NCBI GenBank assembly: GCA_018821715.1
Contig: JAHJLN010000232.1
Span: 1-35,131, forward strand
DNA length: 35,131 nucleotides
DNA from: Pseudomonadota bacterium
GTDB lineage: Bacteria; Desulfobacterota; Desulfobacteria; Desulfobacterales; Desulfobacteraceae
Direction of reading: 5' to 3'
A program made the position numbers and the translations under genes. Positions 16,218-26,800 of this stretch are shown piece after piece. Numbering within the stretch: the first letter of the stretch is position 1; every line of letters starts with the position of its first letter. The notes under the pieces are model-generated. The model did no database searches and had not been told where the DNA came from. It saw only the letters and a program-made list of their open reading frames with translations.

Positions 16218-17537
16218 CTAAAGGATCTTTGAGGCCAGCTCTGCCAGTTCTGAACGTTCGCCTTTTTCAAGATTGACATGGGCATAAACGTTTTGTCCCT
16301 TCATTTTTTCAATGATAAAGGCAAGCCCGTTTGTCTGGCTGTCAAGATAGGGGTGGTCTATCTGAAAAATATCTCCTGTAAATACAATTTTAGTCCCTTC
16401 TCCTGCCCGGGTAATAATTGTCTTTACCTCATGGGGCGTTAAATTCTGGGCCTCATCCACAATAAAAAATACTTTTACAATGCTTCTGCCACGGATATAA
16501 GAGATGGGGGTAATAACAATTTTTTCTTCTTCAATCAACTGTCTTATCTGCTTTGCATGACCATTGTTTTCATTAAAATGATTCTGAATTACTGACAGGT
16601 TGTCATACAGCGGCTGCATATAAGGATCCAGTTTGGAGGCAACATCCCCTGGAAGGAAACCGATATCCTTGTTGCTTAACGGAACAACCGGCCGGGCAAT
16701 AAAAATCTGCCGGTAAAGCCGTTTGTTTTCAAGGGCTGCGGCAAGGGCCAAAAGGGTTTTCCCCGTCCCTGCTTTCCCGGATATTGTCACAAGGGGAATA
16801 TCAGGGTTTAACATGGCGTTCAATGCAAATGTCTGCTCTGAATTCCGGGGTTTTACGCCGGAACATACCCTTGGCTGAATCCGTTTTACGGTCTGGCTGG
16901 CGCCGTCAAAAAACGCCAGTGCTGATGTCGAACCGTTTTTTAAAATCACGTTTTCATTGGTAAAGAATGCTTCATTCCGGGCCAGCTTTGATAATTGAAC
17001 CTCATAGGGCTTTTGATAAAGATCCTCCATTATGTCTTCACTGACATTCTCCATCACCTTGACGCCGGTATACATTTCAGAAATATTTTCAACATATTTT
17101 GAATTGTAATTCTCTGTTTTCAAGCCGATGGATCTGGCCCTTAATCTTAGGTTTACATCCTTGGTCACAAAAATTACATTTTTAAAATCATGCTTTTTGG
17201 CAACAGTGTAGGCAGTATTCAATATCCTGACATCAGGGGTAATTTCATAGAAATTTTTTTTAATTTTCTCATGCAGCGGCGTTTCAAGCAGGATTGATAT
17301 TTTCCCCTTTCCCTTATCAATGGGTACGCCGCCATTCAAAATGCGGTCACTGGACAAGGCATCTAAAGACCGTAAAAAATCTCTGGCATTGCAATTTATG
17401 ACGCCGTTTCCTTTTTTGAATTTATCAAGTTCTTCTATAACCGTGATGGGAATATAAATATTATTGTCTTTGAACTGGTGAAGGCAGCTGCTGTCATGGA
17501 GGATTACATTGGTGTCCAGAATAAAGATTTTTTTCAT
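16218..17537 (-). CDS. PhoH-family protein: PIN ribonuclease domain fused to PhoH ATPase (PhoH2 type)
   Basis: A two-domain RNA-processing protein, 439 residues. The N-terminal PIN domain (about 1-150) begins KIFILDTNVILHD and contains further acidic metal-binding residues (VIEELDKF, FVTKDVNLRLRA), as expected for a ribonuclease. The C-terminal PhoH ATPase has Walker A ISGKAGTGKTLLALAAAL, RPVVPLSNKDIGFLPGD, Walker B VFFIVDEAQNLTPHEVKTII and FTGDIFQID. Homologs couple RNA unwinding with cleavage. ATG 17537 is preferred over ATG 17543 because GGAG (17544-17547) directly abuts the latter. It lies downstream of rel on the same strand with a 113-nt gap. Confidence 0.93.
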   Translation of the reverse strand: MKKIFILDTNVILHDSSCLHQFKDNNIYIPITVIEELDKFKKGNGVINCNARDFLRSLDALSSDRILNGGVPIDKGKGKISILLETPLHEKIKKNFYEITPDVRILNTAYTVAKKHDFKNVIFVTKDVNLRLRARSIGLKTENYNSKYVENISEMYTGVKVMENVSEDIMEDLYQKPYEVQLSKLARNEAFFTNENVILKNGSTSALAFFDGASQTVKRIQPRVCSGVKPRNSEQTFALNAMLNPDIPLVTISGKAGTGKTLLALAAALENKRLYRQIFIARPVVPLSNKDIGFLPGDVASKLDPYMQPLYDNLSVIQNHFNENNGHAKQIRQLIEEEKIVITPISYIRGRSIVKVFFIVDEAQNLTPHEVKTIITRAGEGTKIVFTGDIFQIDHPYLDSQTNGLAFIIEKMKGQNVYAHVNLEKGERSELAELASKIL

Positions 17538-17650
17538 CGGCATCTCCGCAATTGGTTAAGCAGTTATATCCATATCTGAAATCATAGATAAATATAAAAA
17601 ACTTGTAAACATTTTGTTGAGCAACAGGGAAAAAATAAAGGAAAGGAAAG

Positions 17651-19804
17651 TTATTCAGTTCTGATGATCCGTTTGACATCGGTTACTTTTTTAACTTTTC
17701 TGATATCCGACATGATGGTTCGAAGCTGAGTGGTACTTTCAACCAGGATGGTAAAATAGAACAGGCCAAGACCTGTTTCCTGGGTTTCAGTCCTGGCATT
17801 TAAGATGTTTGATTTATGTTTGCTGATCACCGAGGCAATATCTGCAAGAAGCCCAAACCTGTCATCTGTCCGGATTTTAATACTGGCAGGATAGGATTCG
17901 GTAAAATCATCACTCCATTGGACTTCAATCTGGCGCTCGTTGCTCATTTTCATAACATTCAGGCACCCTTTTCTGTGGATGGTCACCCCCTGGCCCTGGG
18001 TGATGTAACCGATGATGGGATCTCCGGGAAGCGGGTTACAGCATTTTGAAAACTTCACCAGAATATCATTGAGTCCTTTGACGATAATCCCGGTACTGTC
18101 TTTTTTCTTTCGCCTGCCCACCAGTTTCTGAAGAAGACCGCCTTCTTTTGCTTCAGGTTTTTCAAGTTCAGGCAGGGCCTTGTTCAAAAGCTGCAAGGGG
18201 GTGAATTTTCCAAATCCAACATGGGCGATGAGGTCGTCAACGGTTTTAAACCCAAAGGTATCGGCAACCTTTTTTATTTCTCCTGATTTTACCAGGGCAT
18301 TAAAATTCTGATTTTTCTTTCTAAAGGTTTTTTCACACATCTCGCGCCCCAGAGAATAACTTCTTTCTTTTTCCCGGGTATTGATCCAGGCGCGTATCTT
18401 AGTCCTTGCCTTTACCGTCTTTACAAAATTTAGCCAGTCCGTGCTTGGGGTATGGCCTTTGGTTGTGATGATTTCAATGGTATCGCCGGTTTTCAGATGA
18501 TGGGTGAGGGGCACTATTTTTCCGTTAACCTTTGCGCCGGTGCACTCTGCACCAACTTCCGTATGGATCATATAGGCAAAATCAACCGGTGTTGCTTTTT
18601 TAGGAAGAGTCCGGATTTCTCCTAAGGGGGTGAACACATATATTTCATCGGGATACAGATCAATTCGAACGTTTTCCAGGAATTCATCCGGATCATTATA
18701 ATTTTCCTGGTTTTCCACAAGGTTTCTGATCCATGCAAACAACTGGCCCGTACTTTCATCAATTTTTGCGCCTTCCTTATAACTCCAGTGGGCCGCGATT
18801 CCGGATTCTGCAATCTGGTCCATATCACGGGTTCTAATTTGAATTTCAACCCGTTCCCCTTTCGGGCCGACAACCGTGGTGTGAATGGATTGGTACATAT
18901 TGGGCTTGGGGTTACCGATATAATCTTTTATTTTGTAGTATATCGGTTTCCACATGGAATGGATGGCGCCCATGGCGGCATAGCACTGGGGAACCGTATC
19001 CAGAATAATTCTAAAGGCAATGATGTCATAGACCTCATTGAATTCAAGGTTCTGAGATATCATCTTCTGGTAAATGCTGTAATGCTGCTTGTATCTGCCT
19101 TTTATTTCAGCATCCAGCCCCATTTCCTTCATTTTCCCCTGCAGTTTTGCATTTACCTCCTTGATGTAATCTTCTTTTTCATCCCTGGCTTTATTCACCA
19201 GTGCATCAATGCGTTCATATTCATCTCTCAGGGTATAATAAAAGGCAATTTCCTCCAGCTCGTATTTCATCCAGAATATCCCCAGGCGTGCGGCAATGGG
19301 GGCATAGATATCAAGGGTTTCCTGGGCAATGGCTGCCTGTTTTTCAGGGCTTCGGTGATACTTGAGGGTTCTCATGTTGTGAATCCTGTCCGCAAGCTTG
19401 ATCAGAACCACACGGATATCATCTGCCATGGCCAGAATCATTTTTCGCAAACTTTCCGCCTGTTGTGCTATTTTGGTTGAAAACGGCAGAACAGAGAGTT
19501 TTGTTACACCGGAAACAATATGGGCAACACCCGGTCCAAACATCTCTTCAATGTCTTCTCTTGTTGCCGGGGTATCTTCAATGACATCATGCAGGAGGGC
19601 TGCGGCAATGCTCTCAACATCCAGCCGCATGTCGGCCAGAATACTTGCCACTTCAAGGGGATGGGACAGATACGGTTCTCCGGAAAGGCGGACCTGGCCG
19701 TCATGAACCCTTGCTGAGTAAATATAGGCCCGGTCGATTATATCCGAATCGCCACCAGGATTATACTCATATATTTTATCCAGTATGTCGGTAATTCTAA
19801 TCAT
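17651..19804 (-). CDS. rel: Bifunctional (p)ppGpp synthetase/hydrolase (Rel/SpoT)
   Basis: The stringent-response enzyme, 717 residues, long RSH type. The hydrolase HD domain appears active: SHPLEVASIL (H48), LLHDVIEDT (H72, D73, E76, D77) and LIKLADRIHNMRTL. The synthetase domain has EIKGRYKQHYSIYQKM, YKIKDYIGNPKPNMYQSIHTT and VEIQIRTRDMDQIAE. The positively charged KIKD in place of an acidic EXDD motif matches bifunctional enzymes. These are followed by a TGS domain (EIYVFTPLGEIRTLPKKATP), the cysteine-containing region with KCCNPLPGDPIIGY, and a C-terminal ACT domain. It starts 9 nt after proS, so it is probably co-transcribed with ispG and proS, linking translation and starvation signalling. 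Confidence 0.96.
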   Translation of the reverse strand: MIRITDILDKIYEYNPGGDSDIIDRAYIYSARVHDGQVRLSGEPYLSHPLEVASILADMRLDVESIAAALLHDVIEDTPATREDIEEMFGPGVAHIVSGVTKLSVLPFSTKIAQQAESLRKMILAMADDIRVVLIKLADRIHNMRTLKYHRSPEKQAAIAQETLDIYAPIAARLGIFWMKYELEEIAFYYTLRDEYERIDALVNKARDEKEDYIKEVNAKLQGKMKEMGLDAEIKGRYKQHYSIYQKMISQNLEFNEVYDIIAFRIILDTVPQCYAAMGAIHSMWKPIYYKIKDYIGNPKPNMYQSIHTTVVGPKGERVEIQIRTRDMDQIAESGIAAHWSYKEGAKIDESTGQLFAWIRNLVENQENYNDPDEFLENVRIDLYPDEIYVFTPLGEIRTLPKKATPVDFAYMIHTEVGAECTGAKVNGKIVPLTHHLKTGDTIEIITTKGHTPSTDWLNFVKTVKARTKIRAWINTREKERSYSLGREMCEKTFRKKNQNFNALVKSGEIKKVADTFGFKTVDDLIAHVGFGKFTPLQLLNKALPELEKPEAKEGGLLQKLVGRRKKKDSTGIIVKGLNDILVKFSKCCNPLPGDPIIGYITQGQGVTIHRKGCLNVMKMSNERQIEVQWSDDFTESYPASIKIRTDDRFGLLADIASVISKHKSNILNARTETQETGLGLFYFTILVESTTQLRTIMSDIRKVKKVTDVKRIIRTE

Positions 19805-19813
19805 GTGCCATGC

Positions 19814-21325
19814 TTAATATGCTTTTGAAAACAGTACTCTTCTGGAACTTGCATTATCGCAACAAATGCATTTGCCTTCTTCTGTAGGACTGTCAAACGG
19901 AATACAGCGGATGGTGACGGACAACTCTTTTTTAATTGTTTCCTCACAGTCTTGTGACCCGCACCAATGGGCCATAACAAAGGCCCCATTGTTAAATCCC
20001 TTGGCTTTTTTATACAGCTTGTAAAATGCTTTTTTATCATCTATCTCAACCGTGTTTTCGTTTCTATAGTTGATTGCCCGGTTATAAAGATTGTCCTGGA
20101 TATTATCCAGAATATCTGTAATCTGATGAATAAATTCTTCCCTGTTCATGGATAGCTTTTGACTGGAGGGTTCATCCCTTCTGGCCATAACAACACAATT
20201 TTGTTCAATATCTCTGGGGCCCAGTTCAATCCGGACAGGAACGCCTTTTTTCACCCAGTCCCAGCCCCTGGCCCCACCGATATCCCTGGCGTCAAGTTCA
20301 ACCCGGATTTTTTGGCCGTGAAATAATTTTTCTTCCAGCGCGTCTTTAAGGCCCCGTGTGCTTTCCATTATGACTCGACTGTCCTCATCTTTTTTGAAAA
20401 TCGGAAGAAGAACGACATGGGCCGGTGCAATCCGCGGCGGAACCACCAGGCCGTCATCATCCGAGTGCACCATGATCATTCCGCCGATCATCCGGGTGGA
20501 GGTTCCCCAGGAGGTGGTCCAGGCATAGGCTTCTTTTCCTTCCTCATTCTGGAATTTAATGCCGGATCCTTTGGCAAAATTCTGGCCCAGAAAATGGGAG
20601 GTGCCGGCCTGAAGTGCTCTTTTGTCCTGCATCATGGCCTCAATACAGGTGGTATCATCTGCGCCGGGAAACCGTTCTGAAACCGTTTTGCTGCCCCTGA
20701 TCACGGGCATGGCCATGTATTCTTCAACAAATTTTGTATAGACATCCAGCATGAGAAGGGTTCTCTCTTTTGCTTCCTGCTCAGTGGCATGGGCGGTATG
20801 GCCCTCCTGCCATAAAAACTCACTGGTTCTTAAAAACATCCGGGTCCGCATTTCCCATCGAACCACATTGGCCCACTGGTTTAAAAGAACGGGAAGGTCC
20901 CGGTAACTGGATATCCATTTGGACATGGATTCTCCGATAATGGTTTCAGATGTGGGCCGGACGATCAGTGGTTCAGCAAGTTTTCCAGCCGGTTTCAACC
21001 CGCCCTTGCCGTCTGGTTCAAGTTTGTGATGGGTGACAACAGCACATTCTTTTGCAAACCCTTCCACATGTTCCGCTTCTTTTTCAAGATAGCTTAACGG
21101 GATAAACAAGGGGAAATAAGCATTTTTTACACCGGTTTCCTTGAACAGGATATCCATCTGCTGCATGATATTTTCCCAAATTGCATACCCCCATGGTTTT
21201 ATTACCATACACCCCCTGACAGGTGAATTTTCAGCCATATCCGAGGCTTTAATAACTTCCTGGTACCAGGCTGGGTAGTCTTGCTCCCGGGTTGGCGAGA
21301 TCGCTGTTTTATTCTTTTTTGCCAT
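19814..21325 (-). CDS. proS: Prolyl-tRNA synthetase, archaeal/eukaryotic type
   Basis: Charges tRNA-Pro. The 503-residue protein is the short archaeal/eukaryote-like form, without the bacterial editing insertion. Class II motifs are visible: VRPTSETIIGESMSKWI, VVRWEMRTRMFLRTSEFLWQEGHTAH and GTSTRMIGGMIMVHSDDDG. The anticodon-binding domain follows (APAHVVLLPIF...), then the extra C-terminal zinc-type domain of this class (WCGSQDCEE, CICCDNAS) ending in the characteristic tyrosine of KAY. Its ATG overlaps the 3' end of ispG by 17 nt. This form occurs in various bacteria, so it does not imply recent transfer. Confidence 0.96.
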   Translation of the reverse strand: MAKKNKTAISPTREQDYPAWYQEVIKASDMAENSPVRGCMVIKPWGYAIWENIMQQMDILFKETGVKNAYFPLFIPLSYLEKEAEHVEGFAKECAVVTHHKLEPDGKGGLKPAGKLAEPLIVRPTSETIIGESMSKWISSYRDLPVLLNQWANVVRWEMRTRMFLRTSEFLWQEGHTAHATEQEAKERTLLMLDVYTKFVEEYMAMPVIRGSKTVSERFPGADDTTCIEAMMQDKRALQAGTSHFLGQNFAKGSGIKFQNEEGKEAYAWTTSWGTSTRMIGGMIMVHSDDDGLVVPPRIAPAHVVLLPIFKKDEDSRVIMESTRGLKDALEEKLFHGQKIRVELDARDIGGARGWDWVKKGVPVRIELGPRDIEQNCVVMARRDEPSSQKLSMNREEFIHQITDILDNIQDNLYNRAINYRNENTVEIDDKKAFYKLYKKAKGFNNGAFVMAHWCGSQDCEETIKKELSVTIRCIPFDSPTEEGKCICCDNASSRRVLFSKAY

Positions 21326-22403
21326 TAACTTCCTCCGAATTCTTAGTCATATTATCAATTTCATCCAGCAATTGATCCACAAGTTTATCCTGGTCTATTT
21401 TCCGTATCACTTTTCCTTTTTTAAACAGAATCCCCATGCCGTCACCCCCGGCAATGCCGATATCGGCTTCTTTTGCTTCACCAGGACCGTTTACAACACA
21501 TCCCATAATAGCAACTTTAATCTGGGAAGACTGTTCAAGTAAAGCTTTTTCTATTTCCTCGGCAATTTTAAAAAGATCAATTTTACACCGTCCACAGGTG
21601 GGACAGGAGATCAACTCAGGGCCACGGCTTCTGATTCCCAACGCCCTTAAAATTTCATAGCCGGTTCTGATTTCTTCAACCGGATCACGTGTCAATGAGA
21701 CCCGCAGGGTATCACCCAGGCCCTCGGCCAGCAGCATGCCGATGCCGATGGCCGATTTTGTGATTCCGGCATAAAGCCCGCCTGCTTCTGTTACACCGAC
21801 ATGAAACGGTACAGTGGTTTTGGGTGCCAAAAGCCGATAGGCGGTCACAGTTCTTGAAACATCCGAGGCTTTCAGGGAAACCTTGATATTATAAAAATCT
21901 AAATCTTCCAGAATTTGTATATTTCGCAAGGCACTTTCCACCATGGCTTCAGCCGTTGTACCAAGGCGCTGTTCAATCTCTTTTTCAAGGGAGCCTGCAT
22001 TCACACCGATTCTTATGGGAATGTCGTGATCTTTTGCACACGCCACAACAGCCCTTATTTTTTTGGCCTCGCCGATATTTCCCGGGTTTATCCTTAAGGC
22101 ATCGGCACCTGCCTTTGCAGATGCCAGGGCCAGCCGGAAATCAAAATGGATATCGGCAATGAGGGGAATGGTGATCTGCTCTTTGATTTTCTTAATGGCC
22201 AGCGCAGCCTCCATATCCGGAACCGCTACCCGGATGATTTCACACCCGGCTTTTTCAAGCGAAAGAATCTGCCGGACCGTAGCCGCCACATCCTGGGTCT
22301 GGGTATTGGTCATGGATTGGACGGAAACAGGCGACTTGGAACCTATCTTGACTTTTCCGATACTGATCTGACGCGTTGGGCGTCTTTCCTGAACCAGTGA
22401 CAT
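21309..22403 (-). CDS. ispG: 4-hydroxy-3-methylbut-2-enyl diphosphate synthase (IspG/GcpE)
   Basis: A [4Fe-4S] enzyme of the non-mevalonate isoprenoid pathway that converts MEcPP to HMBPP. At 364 residues it has normal length for the bacterial two-domain form. The TIM barrel shows PVSVQSMTNTQTQD, PLIADIHFDFRLAL and LRINPGNIG. The cluster ligands are C267 and C270 (SCPTCGRC) and C302 (MGCVVNGPGE), with catalytic E309 in the same motif. The gene overlaps proS, giving an ispG-proS-rel operon. The upstream gap holds the terminator of the preceding minus-strand unit, so ispG probably has its own promoter. Confidence 0.97.
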   Translation of the reverse strand: MSLVQERRPTRQISIGKVKIGSKSPVSVQSMTNTQTQDVAATVRQILSLEKAGCEIIRVAVPDMEAALAIKKIKEQITIPLIADIHFDFRLALASAKAGADALRINPGNIGEAKKIRAVVACAKDHDIPIRIGVNAGSLEKEIEQRLGTTAEAMVESALRNIQILEDLDFYNIKVSLKASDVSRTVTAYRLLAPKTTVPFHVGVTEAGGLYAGITKSAIGIGMLLAEGLGDTLRVSLTRDPVEEIRTGYEILRALGIRSRGPELISCPTCGRCKIDLFKIAEEIEKALLEQSSQIKVAIMGCVVNGPGEAKEADIGIAGGDGMGILFKKGKVIRKIDQDKLVDQLLDEIDNMTKNSEEVNGKKE

Positions 22404-22427
22404 CTTAAGCTATCCTGCAATATCTAA

Positions 22428-22465
22428 AATTTAAAAGCTTACAGCCATTTGTTTCAACTGTAAGC
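22428..22465 (-). terminator. Minus-strand terminator after the Sel1-repeat gene
   Basis: On the minus strand GCTTACAG (22465-22458) pairs with CTGTAAGC (22444-22437), followed by TTTTAAATTTT. The T-run is interrupted, so efficiency may be moderate. It lies between the Sel1 gene and ispG and separates the two transcripts. Confidence 0.65.
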
Positions 22466-22576
22466 CGAAATCATTCAACTTTTCGAAGATTAAGATATCA
22501 AAGCTGTTCTTTTTATTCAAGACAAGTGTCTTTTAAACTTGGGGTAATGGCAAATAAATTTTAAATTTTTATCGGG

Positions 22577-23845
22577 TTATGGTGTGTTTAATCTCTTTAT
22601 AGCCTTTTTTTCTCCCAGCCCAGCCGCTTTTTTATAGTACATCATGGCTGTGGCTGTATTTTTTGTAACCCCATTTCCATACTCATATTCGTTCCCCACC
22701 ATAAACAGCGCTTCGGGAAGATTTTGCCTTGCTGCCATATCAAACCAATTAAATGATTTGAAAAGGTCTTTTTCAACCACCATCCCTTTTTTATACATGA
22801 CGCCAAGGTTATATTGGGCATGCGAATCTCCCAGATTTGCAGATCTGAAAAATAAATCATAGGCCTTTTTCATATCTGTGTTCACACCCCGCCCCTGGGA
22901 ATAAATAACACCTAAGTTATATATGGAGGATGCATTATTTTGTTGGGCAGATTTTTCATACCACTCACGCGATTGTTTATAATCTTGTTTCACCCCCTTG
23001 CCATTAAAGTACATATGCCCCAAAAAATTCTGTGCACCAGCGTGCCCCTTTTCAGATGCCTGTTTGAATTCTATAAAGGCCATTTTATCTTTGTTTTCTT
23101 TAAGATATCTATTGCCTGCAATGACATGTTCGTCAGCGCTTTTTTCTATGACATATGACTGTGTTCCATTAATGGTAGCAACTGAGGTTTTTATATTTTC
23201 TTTTCTTTTTTCCGCAGGGGATATTTTTGCTGTCAGGCCGACCATGGGCCGGCCGATCATATCAACCGGTGCAGCATCTATTGTACCCTGTCCTGATTTT
23301 ATCACTTTCCACTGGCCCACCTCCATTTGCCGGCCCGACGACATCTTGAAATACAGATCAACCCGGCTTCCTTCCATAACCTTGCCCGACTCAAAAACAG
23401 TTATGGTAACAGAGTCTTTATCCACTTTGATGACTTTTCCTGTGAACGATTCTCCCGAACTTTGGCCTGGAGTTTGGTCCTGCACGGTTGATTCTGCTGG
23501 AATGGTTACAGCATCATCGCCTTTGTTGATAACAGTCAACGCGACCCGCATCCCCTTTTCAAGTATGCCTTCTATTGAAATGGGGGCCAGTTCAACAAGT
23601 CCCGGAGAAACCGAATGCACGACAAACCGGCCGGTATATGCGTCCAGAAACCCCCTGTTGAGCATCCGAACCAGATCCCCGTCAAAAAGACCTAATTGCC
23701 CGTCCACTTCCACTTTTATGATTTCAGGCCCCACACTGATGATACGTCCCTCAAATCCAAACGTCAGGCATGGAAAAAACAATGCCGCAATGATAATAGT
23801 TGTCAGACGCCTCATCCGTATGGTTTTTAGTAAAGATATCCGCAT
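22577..23845 (-). CDS. Exported Sel1-repeat protein with duplicated N-terminal beta-rich domain
   Basis: A 422-residue protein with an N-terminal signal sequence (hydrophobic RRLTTIIIAALFFPCLTFGF). Residues about 32-108 and 135-210 look like two copies of one small beta domain: each begins with a G+(I/V)I-V segment (FEGRIISVGPEIIKVEV, FTGKVIKVDKDSVTITV) and ends in a G-rich GM/VGL segment. After a linker come about four Sel1 repeats (250-415), for example AQNFLGHMYFNGKGVKQDYK and AQYNLGVMYKKGMVVEKDLF. GGAG 7 nt ahead supports ATG 23845, which overlaps the end of the 1918-residue gene by 19 nt, so translation is coupled. Sel1 repeats mediate protein-protein contacts, so it is a likely partner of the giant protein. 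Confidence 0.85.
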   Translation of the reverse strand: MRISLLKTIRMRRLTTIIIAALFFPCLTFGFEGRIISVGPEIIKVEVDGQLGLFDGDLVRMLNRGFLDAYTGRFVVHSVSPGLVELAPISIEGILEKGMRVALTVINKGDDAVTIPAESTVQDQTPGQSSGESFTGKVIKVDKDSVTITVFESGKVMEGSRVDLYFKMSSGRQMEVGQWKVIKSGQGTIDAAPVDMIGRPMVGLTAKISPAEKRKENIKTSVATINGTQSYVIEKSADEHVIAGNRYLKENKDKMAFIEFKQASEKGHAGAQNFLGHMYFNGKGVKQDYKQSREWYEKSAQQNNASSIYNLGVIYSQGRGVNTDMKKAYDLFFRSANLGDSHAQYNLGVMYKKGMVVEKDLFKSFNWFDMAARQNLPEALFMVGNEYEYGNGVTKNTATAMMYYKKAAGLGEKKAIKRLNTP

Positions 23846-26800
23846 ACCTGTTCTCCTTTTTTAAGGTATCCTGCTGACCCATAGACTTTTGATTCCAGGG
23901 CAATAAAATTTAAGGAACATTTTCCCCTGGTGGCTGAGCATTTTGTCCTCTGGAATTTTGGCGGCCAGTTGGAAACCGGGCAATCCACTTTTCTTCCGCC
24001 TGTTTTTCCAGGAATTCCTGCCATCAGGTTCACTCCTTCCAGGCAGGAGTACCATCTGCCGGTTGTATTCCAGACACCCTTAACATCAGCTCCCTGCATG
24101 GAGCACAGACTGTTTTTATTATCTGCGGATGAAGCGCTGCCGCTGTTTGACGGGTTGCCGCCGCTTGATCTGTTGTTTCCGCCCGGGTTGTTCATTTGAG
24201 ACCACATATTAAACAAATTGTTAAAAACCGCCTGAGTCTGTTCCTGCTGCTGGCGTCTTCTTTCCTGTTCCTGCTGGTAGGCTGCCTCTTGCTGTCTTCT
24301 TTGCTCGGCCAGCCAATCCACACATTTTCCGGTGGTATAATCCAGGGTATAAGGGCTTTGACATGCACACTCCACCTGTTCGGTTACATAATTCCATCTT
24401 GGGGCGCTGCCCGGTAAGCGGGAACAGTCTGCATTGGCCATGGCTGCCTCCTGTTTGCTTATACACCGGTTGAGTTGTTTTATCCATTGGGTTCCGTCAG
24501 GACATTTACAGGCCGGCTTATTGCCTTGATCATCCCAGGCAGCGATGGATCCGGGATATTGCGAGCAGTCAACCGTCTCCAATGCCAGTTGTTTTTGGCC
24601 GATACATGCACTCCTGTCTGAATTCCAGGCTGCTCCCGGCAGACAGTCACACATTACCCTGCCCTGGATATCATCCCAGACCGGCCGGGTATTGGGATAA
24701 AAGGAACAGTTTGCACTGGCAAGCGCTGCCTCTTTTTGAGAAATGCACCGTGTCCGGGCGGCATCCCAGACCGTATCACCGACACATCCGCACCCGGGCT
24801 TGTTGTTCGGCGTATCCCATACTGCTTGAGACCCCGGCCATCTGCTGCAGTCGGTCTCTGCAAGCCGGCTGTCTTTATCCATGAGTTTATCATAATGTGA
24901 CAGGGTGATGGTTGTCCCTTTTGCAAGGCGTTTGGTTCTGCCGGGATTTTGCGTCTCCACGACTTCAGACTCCCCTGCTGACGGCGGTTTGCCAAGACTG
25001 GTTTTTGCCACACCAAATCCTTTTTTCTCTAATATGGAGTTGGCATTTTCCAGTTTAAGTCCTTTAACATCCGGCGGGAATACCCTTTCCATGATACCGT
25101 CGGCCAGCACTGTACAAAAGGCTCCGTCAACAGCTGCCGTGTTTGCCCGTTCAACATATGCTTTTGACAGATCGATAAGATAGGCCATGTTCTGATAGCT
25201 TTGATCCAGGGCTTCAATGGTTTTGCTATTCTCATCAAACCCTTTTTTCACCCCTTCGTATAAGGCAGATATTTTCTTGACCCTCTTTTCTCTTTCCTCC
25301 CAGGTTTTTGTTACACTCTCAAGGGATGCGGCCACCTCTTTGGGACAGTCATCAATATTGATGGTACCGGCTTTCTTTTTTAAGTCGTGTATCCGCTTTT
25401 TCACTTTTTCGCTGGAATCTGTATCCAGCAGACCTGCAAATTGTTTTTCCAAATCCAATAAAGTGGTCTGGGATGATTCCTTTAAAGATTTAGACCCTGC
25501 GGTCTGATTTTTTCCGGTCAAAAGGCTTAAGGATGCCGTATCAATGGCTTTTTTATTTTCTGCAGACACGGCAGTCTGTCTTTTAATCCCCTCATCCACA
25601 CCGGACCTGGTTTTCTTATCTAAAGACAGTCCATTCTTGGCCATGGTTTTACTCTTTTCATATGCAAGGTCTGCATCTTTTACCATCTGCTTGGCTGACA
25701 CTAAAAGTTGTCTTAATTCATTTTTCTGACGCTTTATCCAGTCATAGTTTTGATCATGCCGGGCATCTGTTGTTGTGGAGTCATTTAGACCATTGGTCAT
25801 CTCACATATTTTCAGACTCAGTGTTTCAAGTTCATGGGTGATCTCAACCACCTTTGCTGCGTTTTTCTCCATTTTGGAGTGATCTTTTTTTATTTCCTCA
25901 TGATTGTTCTTCAACTCTTTGGTCTGGGTGGAAAGCTTTTCCAGGCTGCTTTCAAGTAAAACAAGCGTTTTTTCGTCTTCCTTTAATGCTTTTGAAATAT
26001 CGGTTGCCGCCTTTTTTGATTCATTGCATTTTTTTTGTGCTTCTTCAGACAAATTTTTTGCCTGGTTTAAATCTTTTTCTATTTGATCCAGTTTTTTTGT
26101 ATCCAGAACCCTGTAATAATTTTCAAACTGCTTGAAAAGGGCCTCTTTCCTTGCCTCAAGAATTTTTGCCCTTTCGTTGAAAAGGGTTCTTTTGTCGCCT
26201 TTGTTATGTCTGAAGGCCCAAGTATAGAGCTTTTTAACAATCTGGGCAGATGTGATCCCCAGAAGCATATTATAATCAAAGCTGTTCTGGGTTAAATTAA
26301 GATCGTTTTCAACATATTTTGCCTTTATGGTTCTCAGTTTGCCCTGTGTTTCCCTGTATACATTTTTTATATCCTCTTTCCACTCATTTACAATGGCATC
26401 GTCTTTTTTAGGATTCCCTGTTAAAAAATCGGGGCCGGTGAGGATGCGGATCTGCTCCTTGTCCTCCTTTTCCATTGAAAATAAGGTTTCCAGTTCTTTA
26501 CGCGTATCCCAAATGGTTTTATATGTTTGAAGATAGGTTGCGCTGATCTTTATTTTTTCTTTGTACTCTTCCCAGATTTTCGGTTCCCAGAGTTGTTCCC
26601 TTTTAACACCGTGGAACCAGTCCCGGACGTTGCTGTAAATTTCCCAGATATCTCCGCCCACCTCGTTTTTAAAATTTTCTTCTACTTCATCCTTGATCCC
26701 AAGCTTGCTGGCAATACTCATCAATTCTTCCAGGATTTTCTGGTCATTGCCGTCCAGGACAATTTTTTCAGTTTCCCTCCTTTTTTCAAGCTCTTTTTTC

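Noticed and set aside
18788..19480. 230-residue antisense ORF inside rel
   Set aside because: A shadow of the coding sequence on the opposite strand; it matches no protein type and rel is unambiguous.
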